From assembly GCF_026745355.1 (NCBI RefSeq), contig NC_079202.1, positions 44,116,289 through 44,180,288 of the forward strand: DNA of 64,000 nt, read 5' to 3'. Of the stretch, positions 23,903 to 33,544 are shown piece by piece. A program made the position numbers and the translations under genes. The stretch comes from Beta vulgaris subsp. vulgaris (lineage: Eukaryota; Streptophyta; Magnoliopsida; Caryophyllales; Amaranthaceae). Below the pieces are notes generated by a model. That model saw only the letters and a list, made by a program, of their open reading frames with translations, was not told the origin of the DNA and did not search any database. Positions within the stretch are counted from its first letter, which is position 1. The number at the start of each line of letters is the position of its first letter.

Positions 23903-24145
23903 TCTATACAAATATATTAAAAGGCGTGCAAAAACAAGAAACTGTGCCACGTGGCGCTTTCCCTAGGGAGTTTTAGTTCATGTAATTCATGTACAATAAA
24001 AAAATTAAGAAATTGCATAGTATAGAATTTGATCCCAAGACCTCAAGTACATATACTAAAGTTTTTACCACTAGGCTAGGTTGTATTTAGTGTTATTATC
24101 ATAAATTTTTTCTTGCCCGGGGCATAGCTCGGGCCTAATAACTAG
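23903..24145 (+). mobile_element. Short non-autonomous Helitron, copy 2
   Basis: The 5' end matches copy 1 (TCTATACAAATATATTAAAA at 23903) and the 3' end is again CTAG, flanked by A (23902) and T (24146). The 3' hairpin is GCCCGGGGCATAGCTCGGGC, weakened by one C-to-T change. It keeps about 50 bases (including CCACGTGGC) absent from copy 1, so the two are independent copies of one family. The tRNA-like TAGCCTAGTGG block is also present on the - strand. Confidence 0.8.
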
Positions 24146-24146
24146 T

Positions 24147-25050
24147 TAAACATTTATATTGCACACGCTTTAAGTGCGTGCCATTAATGTTCGCTTTGAT
24201 TCCAGATCAGCTAAATTTCAAACCTACATAGAATTCAAGTTAGGTTATTTAGATCAGGTGAGTTTTTTATATTTAAGTCACTCGTGAGTCTAGTGGTGTC
24301 AGAAACAGATCTCTTCGCTGGGTCAACCTAATTCTGACCTAACTTGAACCTGGTTCGACCTGTGAGGGTCAGTCCCTAGACCTGATCGAAACCTGACCTA
24401 GGATTACCCAGACCTAACTGACACCTGGCAAGATTATATGTCGACCTGATCAGACAGACCTGCATTCAAACTCGAACCCGACCGTACTCAACCATATATT
24501 ACTAAATTCAATTATTTTTTTATATTTACAAAATCATTTTAATATATTATTTTATAAAATTTCTTACATTTAATAATTAACTAAATAAAAAATTAAATTA
24601 CATTACATTTAATTTAATTTAAGGGTTAAATTTTGAATAACATGTACTTGTTTATATTATCATTTAATTACCCAATCTCCCCATTTTCAAATAATATTAA
24701 AAAATATCTGATTAAACCCTATAATCCAAATTCATTATCCCATTTTAATATTCTACCAAAATTTCCCATATTCTCACAATACCATGGGCTAGCCAGTTAT
24801 TATTAATGATGGAAGTCATAATTTTTTTAAAAAATTAGCTACGTCCCTTTAATCTAAGAGATGCAAATGATTTAAAATTTTACTTAAAATGTGAAGCAAT
24901 TTTAAGGAAGAGATATACACAAACCAAGCATAAATCAACATATATGCAAACATAAATCTAATATTCAAAATTTTCAGTTGAACATGGGTAGATCTAAAAT
25001 CAAAATCCTTGGTAATCACATTTCCCAAACTTAACATGGTAAATCGATAT
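24147..25050. other. Intergenic, no gene seen
   Basis: At 24290-24500 there are many ACCTGA/GACCTG words resembling the sub-terminal repeats of hAT-type MITEs; I could not define ends. The remainder is very AT-rich. Confidence 0.4.
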
Positions 25051-25053
25051 AAA

Positions 25054-25315
25054 ATGAAGGTTAAGTTTATTTAAGGTAGCTTGCTATGATTTTGTTCTAT
25101 TAAGGCAATGTAGTTTGTATGCAATCTAACATTGACAAGTTAATTACCAAGGACTTTGATAAAACCATATTAGTGGCTATAATGGATTGTTACCTTAAAC
25201 TCAACCTTCATCTTATGTCAATAACCTTCATCTTATGGAAAGAATAAAACCATAGTAAGCTACCTTAAACTTAACCTTCATCTTCTTCACAACATACAAA
25301 CTGCATTGAGGACCG
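25054..25315. repeat. Imperfect inverted repeat
   Basis: GAAGGTTAAGTTTATTTAAGG and the following bases (25056-25101) are inverted at about 25239-25283. A further block, CAATGTAGTTTGTATG (about 25106-25125), is inverted near 25292-25313. It could be a decayed fold-back element. No target duplication was seen. Confidence 0.5.
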
Positions 25316-25899
25316 ATTAATTATGTCAATAACGCTTGCCAAGGATTTTGATCATATTAGTAGCTATAATAGATTGCAGCCTTCACTCCTCAATAATAAA
25401 TGAGCTTGACCAGATAATTATGTCAATAACGCTTAATCAAGAACTTGCTAAATTTGGTTTTCTGCAAATCTTGTTCCATTAGCAAGCACCACCAACAATA
25501 TTTATCATTTCTGAAAAAGCAAGAGATATTCTACATACCATATCATAGTACAATTAAATTAATAAAAATAGAAAAGAAAAAGATAGTAAACGAACAAATA
25601 AATTAATAAAAACAAGAAAAATGAATTACAAAATTCCAAATTATTCAGCAAAATGTACGCAAAAAATAATAATATACGAATTAAAAATCGAAAAAATAAT
25701 ATCTAAACAAACTAAATTGGTAAACGAATTAGGAAAATAATATACATTGACAGCCTAAATCAAAAAACTGAAAAAAATTCAGACTTGTTGAAGATTTCTA
25801 CAATGTTTCTATGATACATTAAAAATCAAAATTATCATTATTCTCTATTTTTTTTAAAAAAAATCCAATATTCATCACTTTGAAATCAATCCTTCTCCC

Positions 25900-26095
25900 G
25901 TGTCGACGACAGATGGTGCAACCAACGGCGGCGGTGGCGGCGTAATCATTGACCACACTCACTCACTCTCTCAACAACAACAACAACAACAGTAGCAGCA
26001 ACATAGCACCAACATCAACAGCGTTAACGGTGAAGAAAGCCCCAGCAAAAGACAGACACAATAAAGTAGACGGACGAGGAAGAACGATGGTGGTG
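25900..26095 (+). pseudogene. Fragment resembling the start of a class I TCP transcription factor
   Basis: An open frame contains an Asn/Ser repeat followed by KKAPAKDRHNKVDGRGR (about 26034-26085), which matches the first basic part of the TCP DNA-binding domain. The domain then stops: the expected basic-helix-loop-helix continuation is replaced by Val-rich, GA-rich sequence. No ATG starts this frame; a CAA repeat and GGC-rich DNA lie upstream. I read it as a captured or truncated TCP exon, not a working gene. Confidence 0.45.
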
Positions 26096-26214
26096 GTGGT
26101 GAGGAGAGAGGGTGAGAGTCGTGAGAGAAGAGAGATAGAGGGAGTAGAGGAGGGTCAAAGGTTGATGGAGGTAGATGAAATATGGGGGGGAACACACTTC
26201 TTTTATACCTAATA

Positions 26215-27110
26215 ACATTAGGGTTTCTAAATTTAACCTCATCCGTTGGATCGAAATCATCAACGGGTGAGATTAGATCCCATATTTTTTATCCTCTTTT
26301 ATGTTTCAATACACAATTAATGGTTAGATTTTAATTATTCTCATATCAATGGTTCTAATTCATAATCCATGATATTATTCTTTAGCCAATAGAAAAATAG
26401 AATAACCTAGCACATGGATTGATGACCTAGCGCATGGATTGATAATCTTATATTCTTATAATCTTGATTGTTGTCGTCTTGGTTTAGTAACTTACAATAT
26501 TTAATAATTAGTTAATTATTATTATTTCATTATAATTTTAAATTTTAATTATCTTTATTGAAGTTATTATTAGTATTATTTAAGTATAGCTATCATTTAT
26601 TAGCATTGTATAACTATTATTATTAGATTATTATTATTATTATTACTGTTGTTATTATTATTATTAGATTATAATTGTGAATTTCTAGATTTTATTAGTC
26701 TCCGTATAGCGTTACTTATACAATTATCACACTATTACTCAATTAAGTAATAGTATATCTATATTCTAGTTAAGTGATGTATTTATTGATCTCGTCCGAT
26801 AACAACTTGTTTCAATCCAAATACATGTTTTTAGTTTTGAAATACATTTCACATGAAGACTATTAGCTAAAATAGAGTATTATACTTGAATTAGCTTATA
26901 ATATATATTGATACATTCATTAATCTTATCTAGTAACAACTTCTTTCAACTATCTAGGAACAAAATAGTGAGTTATTGAGTTGTTATAAGTTTAAGTGAG
27001 TAACTAACTAAATACTAAATTAACATATAGTTGTTAATAAGTTACCATCTAGTAACTTATTGACTTATGGTTGTTATGTTTACTATCATTTATATAAATT
27101 GTTGTTATAT
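26215..27110. other. Intergenic, AT-rich
   Basis: No gene was found. Short ATT runs occur at about 26625-26665 and several AGTAACTTATTGA-like words at 26930-27080. Confidence 0.4.
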
Positions 27111-27214
<104 letters not shown>

Positions 27215-27305
27215 TATTGTATAGCATATGAACTCTCGTTATATTAACTTTGGCCTCATACAAACTGTTGTTGTAAGCATATGATTGTCATTTGTTATAT
27301 TATTA

Positions 27306-27437
27306 TAACATATCAAGAGTCGTTCTACTAATTTATAATCAATATAGTACTAGAATGGTTCTACTAATTTATAACATATCAAGAGTCGTTCTACTAATTT
27401 ATAATCAATATAGTACTAGAATGGTTTATAATAATTT
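27306..27437. repeat. 66-bp tandem duplication
   Basis: The block containing CATATCAAGAGTCGTTCTAC (from 27309) recurs 66 bases later (from 27375) with almost no change, suggesting a recent duplication. Confidence 0.85.
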
Positions 27438-27689
27438 TATTCCCAATGTACTACTAAACTAATTAAACATGCTGATCAAATAGTTTGTTTATACTTCATC
27501 ACATATAGTCAAAACATAATACACATATACCACGTCATATTTTTATTGTTATCGCTATTATTAGCATTGTTGCTACTATTACTGTTAGTATTTGTATTTT
27601 TGCTGTTATTGTTATTGTTAGTATTAGTATTCTTGTTTTTATTCGTATTACTATTGCTATTGTTAGCATTATTACTATTACTGTTGTTA

Positions 27690-27692
27690 TTT

Positions 27693-27789
<97 letters not shown>

Positions 27790-27790
27790 T
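27690..27790. repeat. ATT microsatellite 2
   Basis: About 30 copies of ATT, preceded from about 27540 by a degenerate trinucleotide tract (GTT/ATT/CTT). The long Leu- or Ile-rich open frames here are artefacts of the repeat. Confidence 0.93.
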
Positions 27791-27939
27791 ATCGCTCTAT
27801 GTTTATTATTATTACTATTCTCATTATCATCATAGCTATTTACAAACTTATATATCAATCATAATGCTTACAATAATAAATCATTTATATAAACCTCGAA
27901 AATCATCGTTTACTCGTTATTATTGTCGTTGGTAATATT

Positions 27940-28740
27940 ATATAATATTAGAACATATGAAAAGTCGTTCGACTTCTTTACTCTTTAGAGTGGTTTTACG
28001 CATTTGATTAGTTGAAATGATAATTGACTAAGAGAATACACTAAATAAAACATCACGGTAAACAAATAAAGTATTTTTATTAGTTTTCAATTCGTTATCA
28101 TCCATATATCTATCACACACACACATATGTATATGTATGTTGATCTTAATACTTTTAATAATATGATTCGTTTACAAAATCAATAACAAAATTAAAATGA
28201 CCCAATTAGGAGTTAACCGAATTTGAATTGACGTTCAATAACGAATGGACCGATGCTTCACAATGATCGAAATAAGGTCATTAGTGATTCAACCCGAGTA
28301 CACTTGACTCCACCCAAGTGTACATGAAACCCAAATACGATCTGCGCAAACCCGACTAAAAAATGTCCACGGGCAATCATATCCGGGAACGGATCGACTT
28401 GTAAATGAAACGTTCAGACCTGTTCGGCATCCAACACTCTAATGATTCAAATCTGATCGACCCATCAGTTAAACAAAAGCTGACCAATCACAACCTGGGA
28501 CACTGACTGTCAGAATCCTGACATGTCCGGGTTTGACCTGGTTCGCCGCGGGTATATCCAGAACCTGTTTTGACACCACTGCTCGTAACTCGATATTTTA
28601 CCAAAAAAAAGCAAACTTGACCCATGTTAATTACCTCTATTTTATAAATCAGTTGTCGGATCCATTCATTATTATACTTCCCCGACTTATCTTTAAACAG
28701 TCCGTTTTTGGTAAAGCAGGCCACACACAAACAAACCGTG
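27940..28740. other. Intergenic with possible MITE remnants
   Basis: No gene was found. A TATGTATATGTATG tract lies near 28125. The block 28340-28580 is rich in GACCTG/CCCGGG/GAACGG words, again like hAT-type sub-terminal repeats, without definable ends. Confidence 0.35.
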
Positions 28741-28924
28741 CGGCCAAACAATTCTCATCCTCCTTCCTTCCTCAAATCTCCAACTGTTTTACTGTACCTC
28801 TTCCTCATTCCCCACCCCAATTCATCTTCTCCTCACATTTGTCATTTTCTCTCTCCTCCTCCCAACAAAAATCCTACTCCCTTCTCTCTCTCTCTCCTCA
28901 GTTTCTTCTGCCATTAAAGCTGCA

Positions 28925-29004
28925 ATGGCGGACCACGAAGAGGAGCACCACGAGTAAATCATCGTTGATGGAGAAGATCTTCGACAAGATTCACGAAGTT
29001 CTTT
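28925..29004 (+). pseudogene. Fragment resembling exon 1 of a reticulon-like (RTNLB) gene
   Basis: ATG at 28925 opens MADHEEEHHE then meets a stop. A second frame overlapping that stop continues SKSSLMEKIFDKIHE before ending near 29005. The acidic/His-rich start followed by SLMEKI-DKIH is the N-terminal signature of plant RTNLB proteins. The membrane hairpin domain is not found downstream. A CT-rich leader-like tract (28840-28905) suggests that promoter or 5' UTR DNA came with it. It is a broken gene copy or captured fragment. Confidence 0.4.
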
Positions 29005-29344
29005 GAGTTCGCGAACGGTGATTTCCCCGAAGACTGAAGATTGCAGGCAATGGAAAACTTCGGCGGCGATTGAAGAGAGGTATTCGACGATTTTAGTGCC
29101 GCATTTTTGCTAGTTGATGAGGCCATATGAACCTCGTTCGCGATCTAATGATGGTGGTGGGGTTATGGAAGTGGAGGCCTGTATTTGAAATAGTTTGATG
29201 AGGAGTTGAGAGGCCAGTGATGGTGGTTGGTTATTTGAGTCGGTGGTTGCGGTGGTGCTGTGGTGGTGATGATGAGGAGGAGGACGTGGTGGTTCCATGG
29301 TTCGATCAAAGAGAGGGGAGGGAGATTGAGAAATGGTTTGGTGT

Positions 29345-29770
29345 TTGTATAAAGTAACCCTTATAATGCAAAAAGTAACCCATACTTTCATTAAAAAGTA
29401 ACCCTTCAACATTACAAAAAAACACCCTTAGCATTTGAAAAAGTAGTAACCCATAGTTTCAGTAAAAGTAACCCCTATTTACGGTAGAAGTAACCTCTTA
29501 TAATTACAAAATGTAACTCATACTTCCGTAAAAGTAACCCCTTATCATTACAAAAAGTAATCCCGATTTCAGTAAAGTAACCGCTTAGCATTCGCAAAAG
29601 TAACCGCTTAGCATTCGAAAAAGTAATCCTTAGTTTCACTAAAAGTAACACCTAAAAATTAAAAGAAAAAACACATAGATTCAACAAAAGTAACCCCTGT
29701 TATGAAAAATAACTCATCTGAAAACGGATTCACAAGTAACTCCTGTTACGAAAAATAACCCATCCAAAAA
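29345..29770. repeat. Degenerate GTAACCC minisatellite
   Basis: About 15-18 imperfect units of AAAAGTAACCC(CTTA...CATT), 18-32 bases each, with variants such as GTAACTC and GTAATCC. The units share one orientation. It is not telomeric (that would be CCCTAAA) and codes for nothing continuous. Confidence 0.8.
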
Positions 29771-30180
29771 CGAATTTTACGCTTGGGCTATTTTTACAGG
29801 ACACGGGTTTCATTGTAAAGCCTAGCTTGAGCTTTTTATTAGCCGATCATATCATTTGTTCAAAGTGTAGCCTACCTTATAAAAAAATTTGTGATCTTTA
29901 AAATAGGACAAAGTTGGGGCAAGTGTGCAGGAAGAGCTTGTTTGGATAATTTCTTAGAGTGACACGCAGCTTGTTACATAGATTGACACCTATTATTATC
30001 CCTTCTGTCACATACAGCCCCCATTGCTAGGTACCTATCGCTAAGCCTTACGTAACTTCTCATGATCACCCATATTTATATCTAGCGGTTGAATAATTGC
30101 AAAACAAAGCCCCTTAAATCTCCTCACATCTTCCTTTTTTGCAGTCTCATTTTTATTAGAGAGAACTAAAAAATGCTTCA
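29771..30180. other. Region upstream of the hairpin
   Basis: No gene was found. CATATTTATATC near 30071-30082 is TATA-like and lies about 110 bases before the hairpin base, so it could serve as its promoter; support is weak. Confidence 0.3.
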
Positions 30181-30184
30181 AGTT

Positions 30185-30312
30185 AGAGAAAAGGTTTAAG
30201 ACGCACTTAGTTTGGTATGATCTTTTGTAGTCTACATATATACTCGTTATAATCGTGAGAATATTAAAGATCGTGCCAAGCTGTGTGCGTCTTAAATTTC
30301 TTTATCTCTCCA
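30185..30312 (+). ncRNA. Putative microRNA precursor hairpin
   Basis: Bases 30195-30225 pair with 30266-30296: 26 Watson-Crick pairs, four G-U pairs and one mismatch over 31 positions, around a loop of about 40 bases. Weaker pairing extends below (AGAGAAAAGG against CTTTATCTCT). Four of the five imperfect positions are G-U in a + strand transcript but would be A-C mismatches in the antisense transcript, which supports a + strand RNA. A 21-base guide beginning with U could be 30271-30291 (starts TCGTGCCAAGCTG), but I do not recognise it as a known conserved family. A small fold-back transposon remains an alternative. Confidence 0.5.
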
Positions 30313-30609
30313 TCCCTCAAAATTTTGCATGAATTTAATTAATTATATGGTGAATTTGCATGCGACAGGCGTGCACTATTTGATGGTTTATCCTTTTGTG
30401 TAATGTTTTTCAATTGATTTATTTCGTTTCTTCTTCGTCACGTCATCTTTTTATTCGTTTGTTTACACAGGTAAGGAGAAATATGGATCCATGCATGCTG
30501 ATGGACTATGAATCCAGCTTCAGTACAATAATATTCAAGACTTTCAATTTGTTGAGGCAGTTTTAATCATTTTTTTTTTCAGATCTAGGTATTCCGGTGC
30601 TGTTTTATA

Positions 30610-30895
30610 CTCTTTCCGTTTTGTTTTAATTTACACATTTACCGTCAATGTAAAACTTTGAGGATATATATCCTACACATTTACAGTCAATGTGAAACTT
30701 TGAGGATATATATCTTTAGTTTTGTATTTGTAAAAATTAAAAAAAGTATATATTAATAAAATACATATTATGATGAATCTAACAAGATTTTTCATGACTA
30801 TATTTTTTTCCGCGTATAAATCACAAATGTTGGTCAAAGTGAAATTTGTGAATAATGTAAAATATCAAAGTGTAACAATTAAAATGAAACGGGAG
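30610..30895. mobile_element. Stowaway-type MITE, degenerate
   Basis: The left end CTCTTTCCGTTTTGTTTTAA and right end AAAATGAAACGGGAG are inverted with several changes; TA precedes the left end. Near the left end a block containing ACACATTTAC-GTCAATGT and CTTTGAGGATATATATC is duplicated in tandem. The interior strongly resembles the copy at 18629-18887. Confidence 0.75.
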
Positions 30896-31155
30896 TTCCT
30901 AGAAATATTGGCTTTTACGTAAACACTAACAAAATAATTTGTGTGTCTAATTAAATCCATCCTAGGGTGAGTATGAGTTAGGGTGAATTAGTTCGTCGTC
31001 TTTGGTTCAAAAACCGCCCTATTAAATTAAACAAAGCAATTTTGAGGCTGCCTTATTTACTCTGTTGTGTTAGGTTTTTAAAGGGCTTTTTTTTTCCAAG
31101 TCCCAGTTATTGTTATTTGTTAATCATCTATCTTCTTTGTTTATATTAAACAATA

Positions 31156-31373
31156 CTCCCTTCGTTTCAAAATATAAGTCGTTTAAGGTTTTTGCACATA
31201 GATTAAGAATTTTAGTTAATTTTTAGTTAGATTTGCATGGGTAATAAGAATTAACATTATTAAAAATTGTATTGATAATACAAAATAACCTATAAGCTTA
31301 TCTTGATAATATAAAGTTGCATTTAATCTTACATTGGTATTGTAGAATGCCTTATAATTTGAAACAGCGGGAG
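31156..31373. mobile_element. Stowaway-type MITE
   Basis: Ends CTCCCTTCGTTTCAAA and TTTGAAACAGCGGGAG are inverted. TA flanks both sides (31154-31155 and 31374-31375). The length is 218 bp. The interior differs from the 18.6-kb copy, so it is a different subfamily. Confidence 0.85.
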
Positions 31374-31375
31374 TA

Positions 31376-32057
31376 TAACAATAATGTCAAAATTATAATC
31401 TCAGCCCCCAGTTAATCTCTATATATTAGGTAGCTTGTCTTCACATATTAATGGACTTGTCAAAGTTCTATGTTCGTTTTTATTTATAGAAACCCCCTCT
31501 TTATTTAATTACGCAGATCGACTTTGGACTAATATTGAATATCATTAAACATTCACTGATTCACATATGGAGTTAGATTTTTGTATGATCGAGAATATAA
31601 ATGACTAAAATTAAGTTCTTCACCATATTAGTTTTTTGAACTTAACCTTTTTTATAACTTAACAGTAATTTTAGTCAAGTTAAATGAATTTAGGATTTAT
31701 TTATATGCATGTAACAGTTTGATGATTAGCTAAATAATGTTGGACAATGGAGGGTGTAAATTTTTTTTTACGAGCGAGGGTCTTTTTGTTGGTATAAGGG
31801 AGGACCCTTCCGTGATAGTTTCCCAAAAGCAAAACTTAATTATGCTTTTCTTTACATATACTAGTGGACTATGCCCGTGCATATTGTACGGTTCGTTATG
31901 GGCTGTGTTATTTGTGAGCATAATGTTATAAGTGTTTGAAAATAGAAAATATTAGGAAGTAGAGTTATAGGTAGACGAACATACAGAAGTTTTAATTTAT
32001 ACATGTTATATATATGCCAAAATATATTAGCAAGATAATATTATCTCGCTAATGTTT
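31376..32057. other. Intergenic, no gene seen
   Basis: AT-rich. The open frame near 31737 has no recognisable domain, and the pair of overlapping frames on both strands looks random. Confidence 0.4.
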
Positions 32058-32358
32058 GCATCTTCAAAGTTAACTTCACTTGCATATATTTGTCCATAGT
32101 ATATACGAATATGAAACTATGAAGTTATTTAAGTGTTAAGATGTTACAACTCTGAAATTTTCAAGTATTTAGAGATGTACTGGTTATATGCTTTGTTAGC
32201 TCTTTCAAGTCTTCTTGCTGAAACTTGCATCTTCGAAATTGGCTCCACCTGCTTTTATTTGTCCATATTATATACGCGCATAAAACTATATATGAAGCCA
32301 AGTGTTAGATGTTACAAAAACTGAAATTTTCAAGTATTCAGAGATGTACTGGTTATCT
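32058..32358. repeat. Diverged direct duplication, period about 170 bp
   Basis: The block from ATCTTCAAAGTTAACTTCAC to AGAGATGTACTGGTTAT (32058-32187) recurs at 32228-32358 with substitutions and small indels. The shared end CTGAAATTTTCAAGTATT is nearly exact. Confidence 0.75.
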
Positions 32359-32389
32359 ACATTGCTATGTCTTTGAAGCTTCAACAAGT

Positions 32390-33230
32390 TGCTTCCTTGA
32401 TGTCAGAGACAGACACAACATTGAACTTCAGTTCTGAGGGCTCACGTCTGTTGCATTTTACGGGAAATATGTATTGTTGTTTGTCCACTGGTATGTCATA
32501 AGAGGAGATATCAAAATCTGCATCTTGTAAGTAGAAGAATATGGTAAGTTGGTTCAGTGGTGGAATTATGTTAGGGAATAACAAAGCTCAAAGGCGAAAC
32601 TAATTTATCATGCATTTTTATATTATTATGAACTATATTTTCTGTAACTAAAAAGGTAGAAATAAAAATGAACTATGTTTTGACATGGGATATAATTAAA
32701 GAGGTCATACCTCATCTTGTTTTTTTCATCAAGGAGATTGGGTTAAGCATGAAAATTTTTTCAACATATTTTTCGTAAATTGTGGCCGTCAATGTTCTAG
32801 AAGTATCCTCGAGTTTAATTTGAAAGCAACACCTATTATGTTTATGTGAAATATGTATAGGATTTTTTTTTTGTAAGTGTATTCTATGGATTTTTTTTTC
32901 TTGTAAATTAAGAATACCTGGGTTCTGTAAGCACATGGATAACTTGTCAAATATTCAGCATCTATGCCTTTGCGGCAATTGTTGTAGCTCATGTACCAGA
33001 GTTTTTGATTTGCACTTTTAATGGAGGGTAATGTGATTGAGATTTTGAATATTGCACCCTGAGAACAAATAAAGAAATGTAGTTCATTAGTTATTATTAT
33101 TTTTTTAGGGGAGTTTTGGGTATATAAGGAGTGTATAATATCTGGAGACTTGGGGATGCTGCTAATTTGTGAAATCTCCATTGTTTGGCCCTGAATTTTT
33201 TTGTCTGATTTTATTTCCTTCAACATTTCT
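32390..33230 (-). pseudogene. Replication protein A1-like (RPA70 C-domain) relic
   Basis: In transcript order, a frame from 33226 includes ISITLPSIKSANQKLWYMSY and then NNCRKGIDAEY, matching the OB-fold and first zinc-ribbon Cys of Rep_factor-A_C. After a possible intron (GTATTC donor near 32915, acceptor near 32836), CCFQIKLEDTSRTLTATIYE follows, the next part of that fold. A third block at 32390-32540 (YIFPVKCNRREPSELKFNV) fits the end of such proteins. The N-terminal domains are missing and stops lie between blocks. RPA1-like copies are often spread by Helitrons. It is probably a pseudogene; a diverged spliced gene cannot be excluded. Confidence 0.45.
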
Positions 33231-33544
33231 TCATTTTGCAGGATCCTAAGAAGGGTAAGTGATAGATAATTGCGTTAATGTTGTCATAAGATTGGTGAGT
33301 TTGTATTTTCAGAAAAAAAAGGGAGTTGTATTTTACCATGTATGGAGAGCAATTGCTTCAGTAACATCTAGGTTTATAAGAAATGATAATGAGGACTTTG
33401 TTGAAGAGACAAATCTTTGGTTGAGTACAAAAGGAGGAAGAAATAACTGGAAATTGGACCACTTAGAGTAAAACGATGATAGATGGTGATCTATCGGGAT
33501 TGAATTTTTATGTGAAAAATTAACTGAGTGCTTCTAACATCTGG

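Noticed and set aside
24290..24500. Possible hAT MITE with GACCTG words
   Set aside because: Word composition is suggestive, but no paired termini or duplication could be located.
27535..27935. Leu-rich and Ile-rich open frames on both strands
   Set aside because: Produced by the ATT microsatellite and its degenerate flank.
29110..29412. 100-codon - strand open frame with Pro and His runs
   Set aside because: Derived from GGT/GAT-rich simple sequence and overlapping the minisatellite; no domain.
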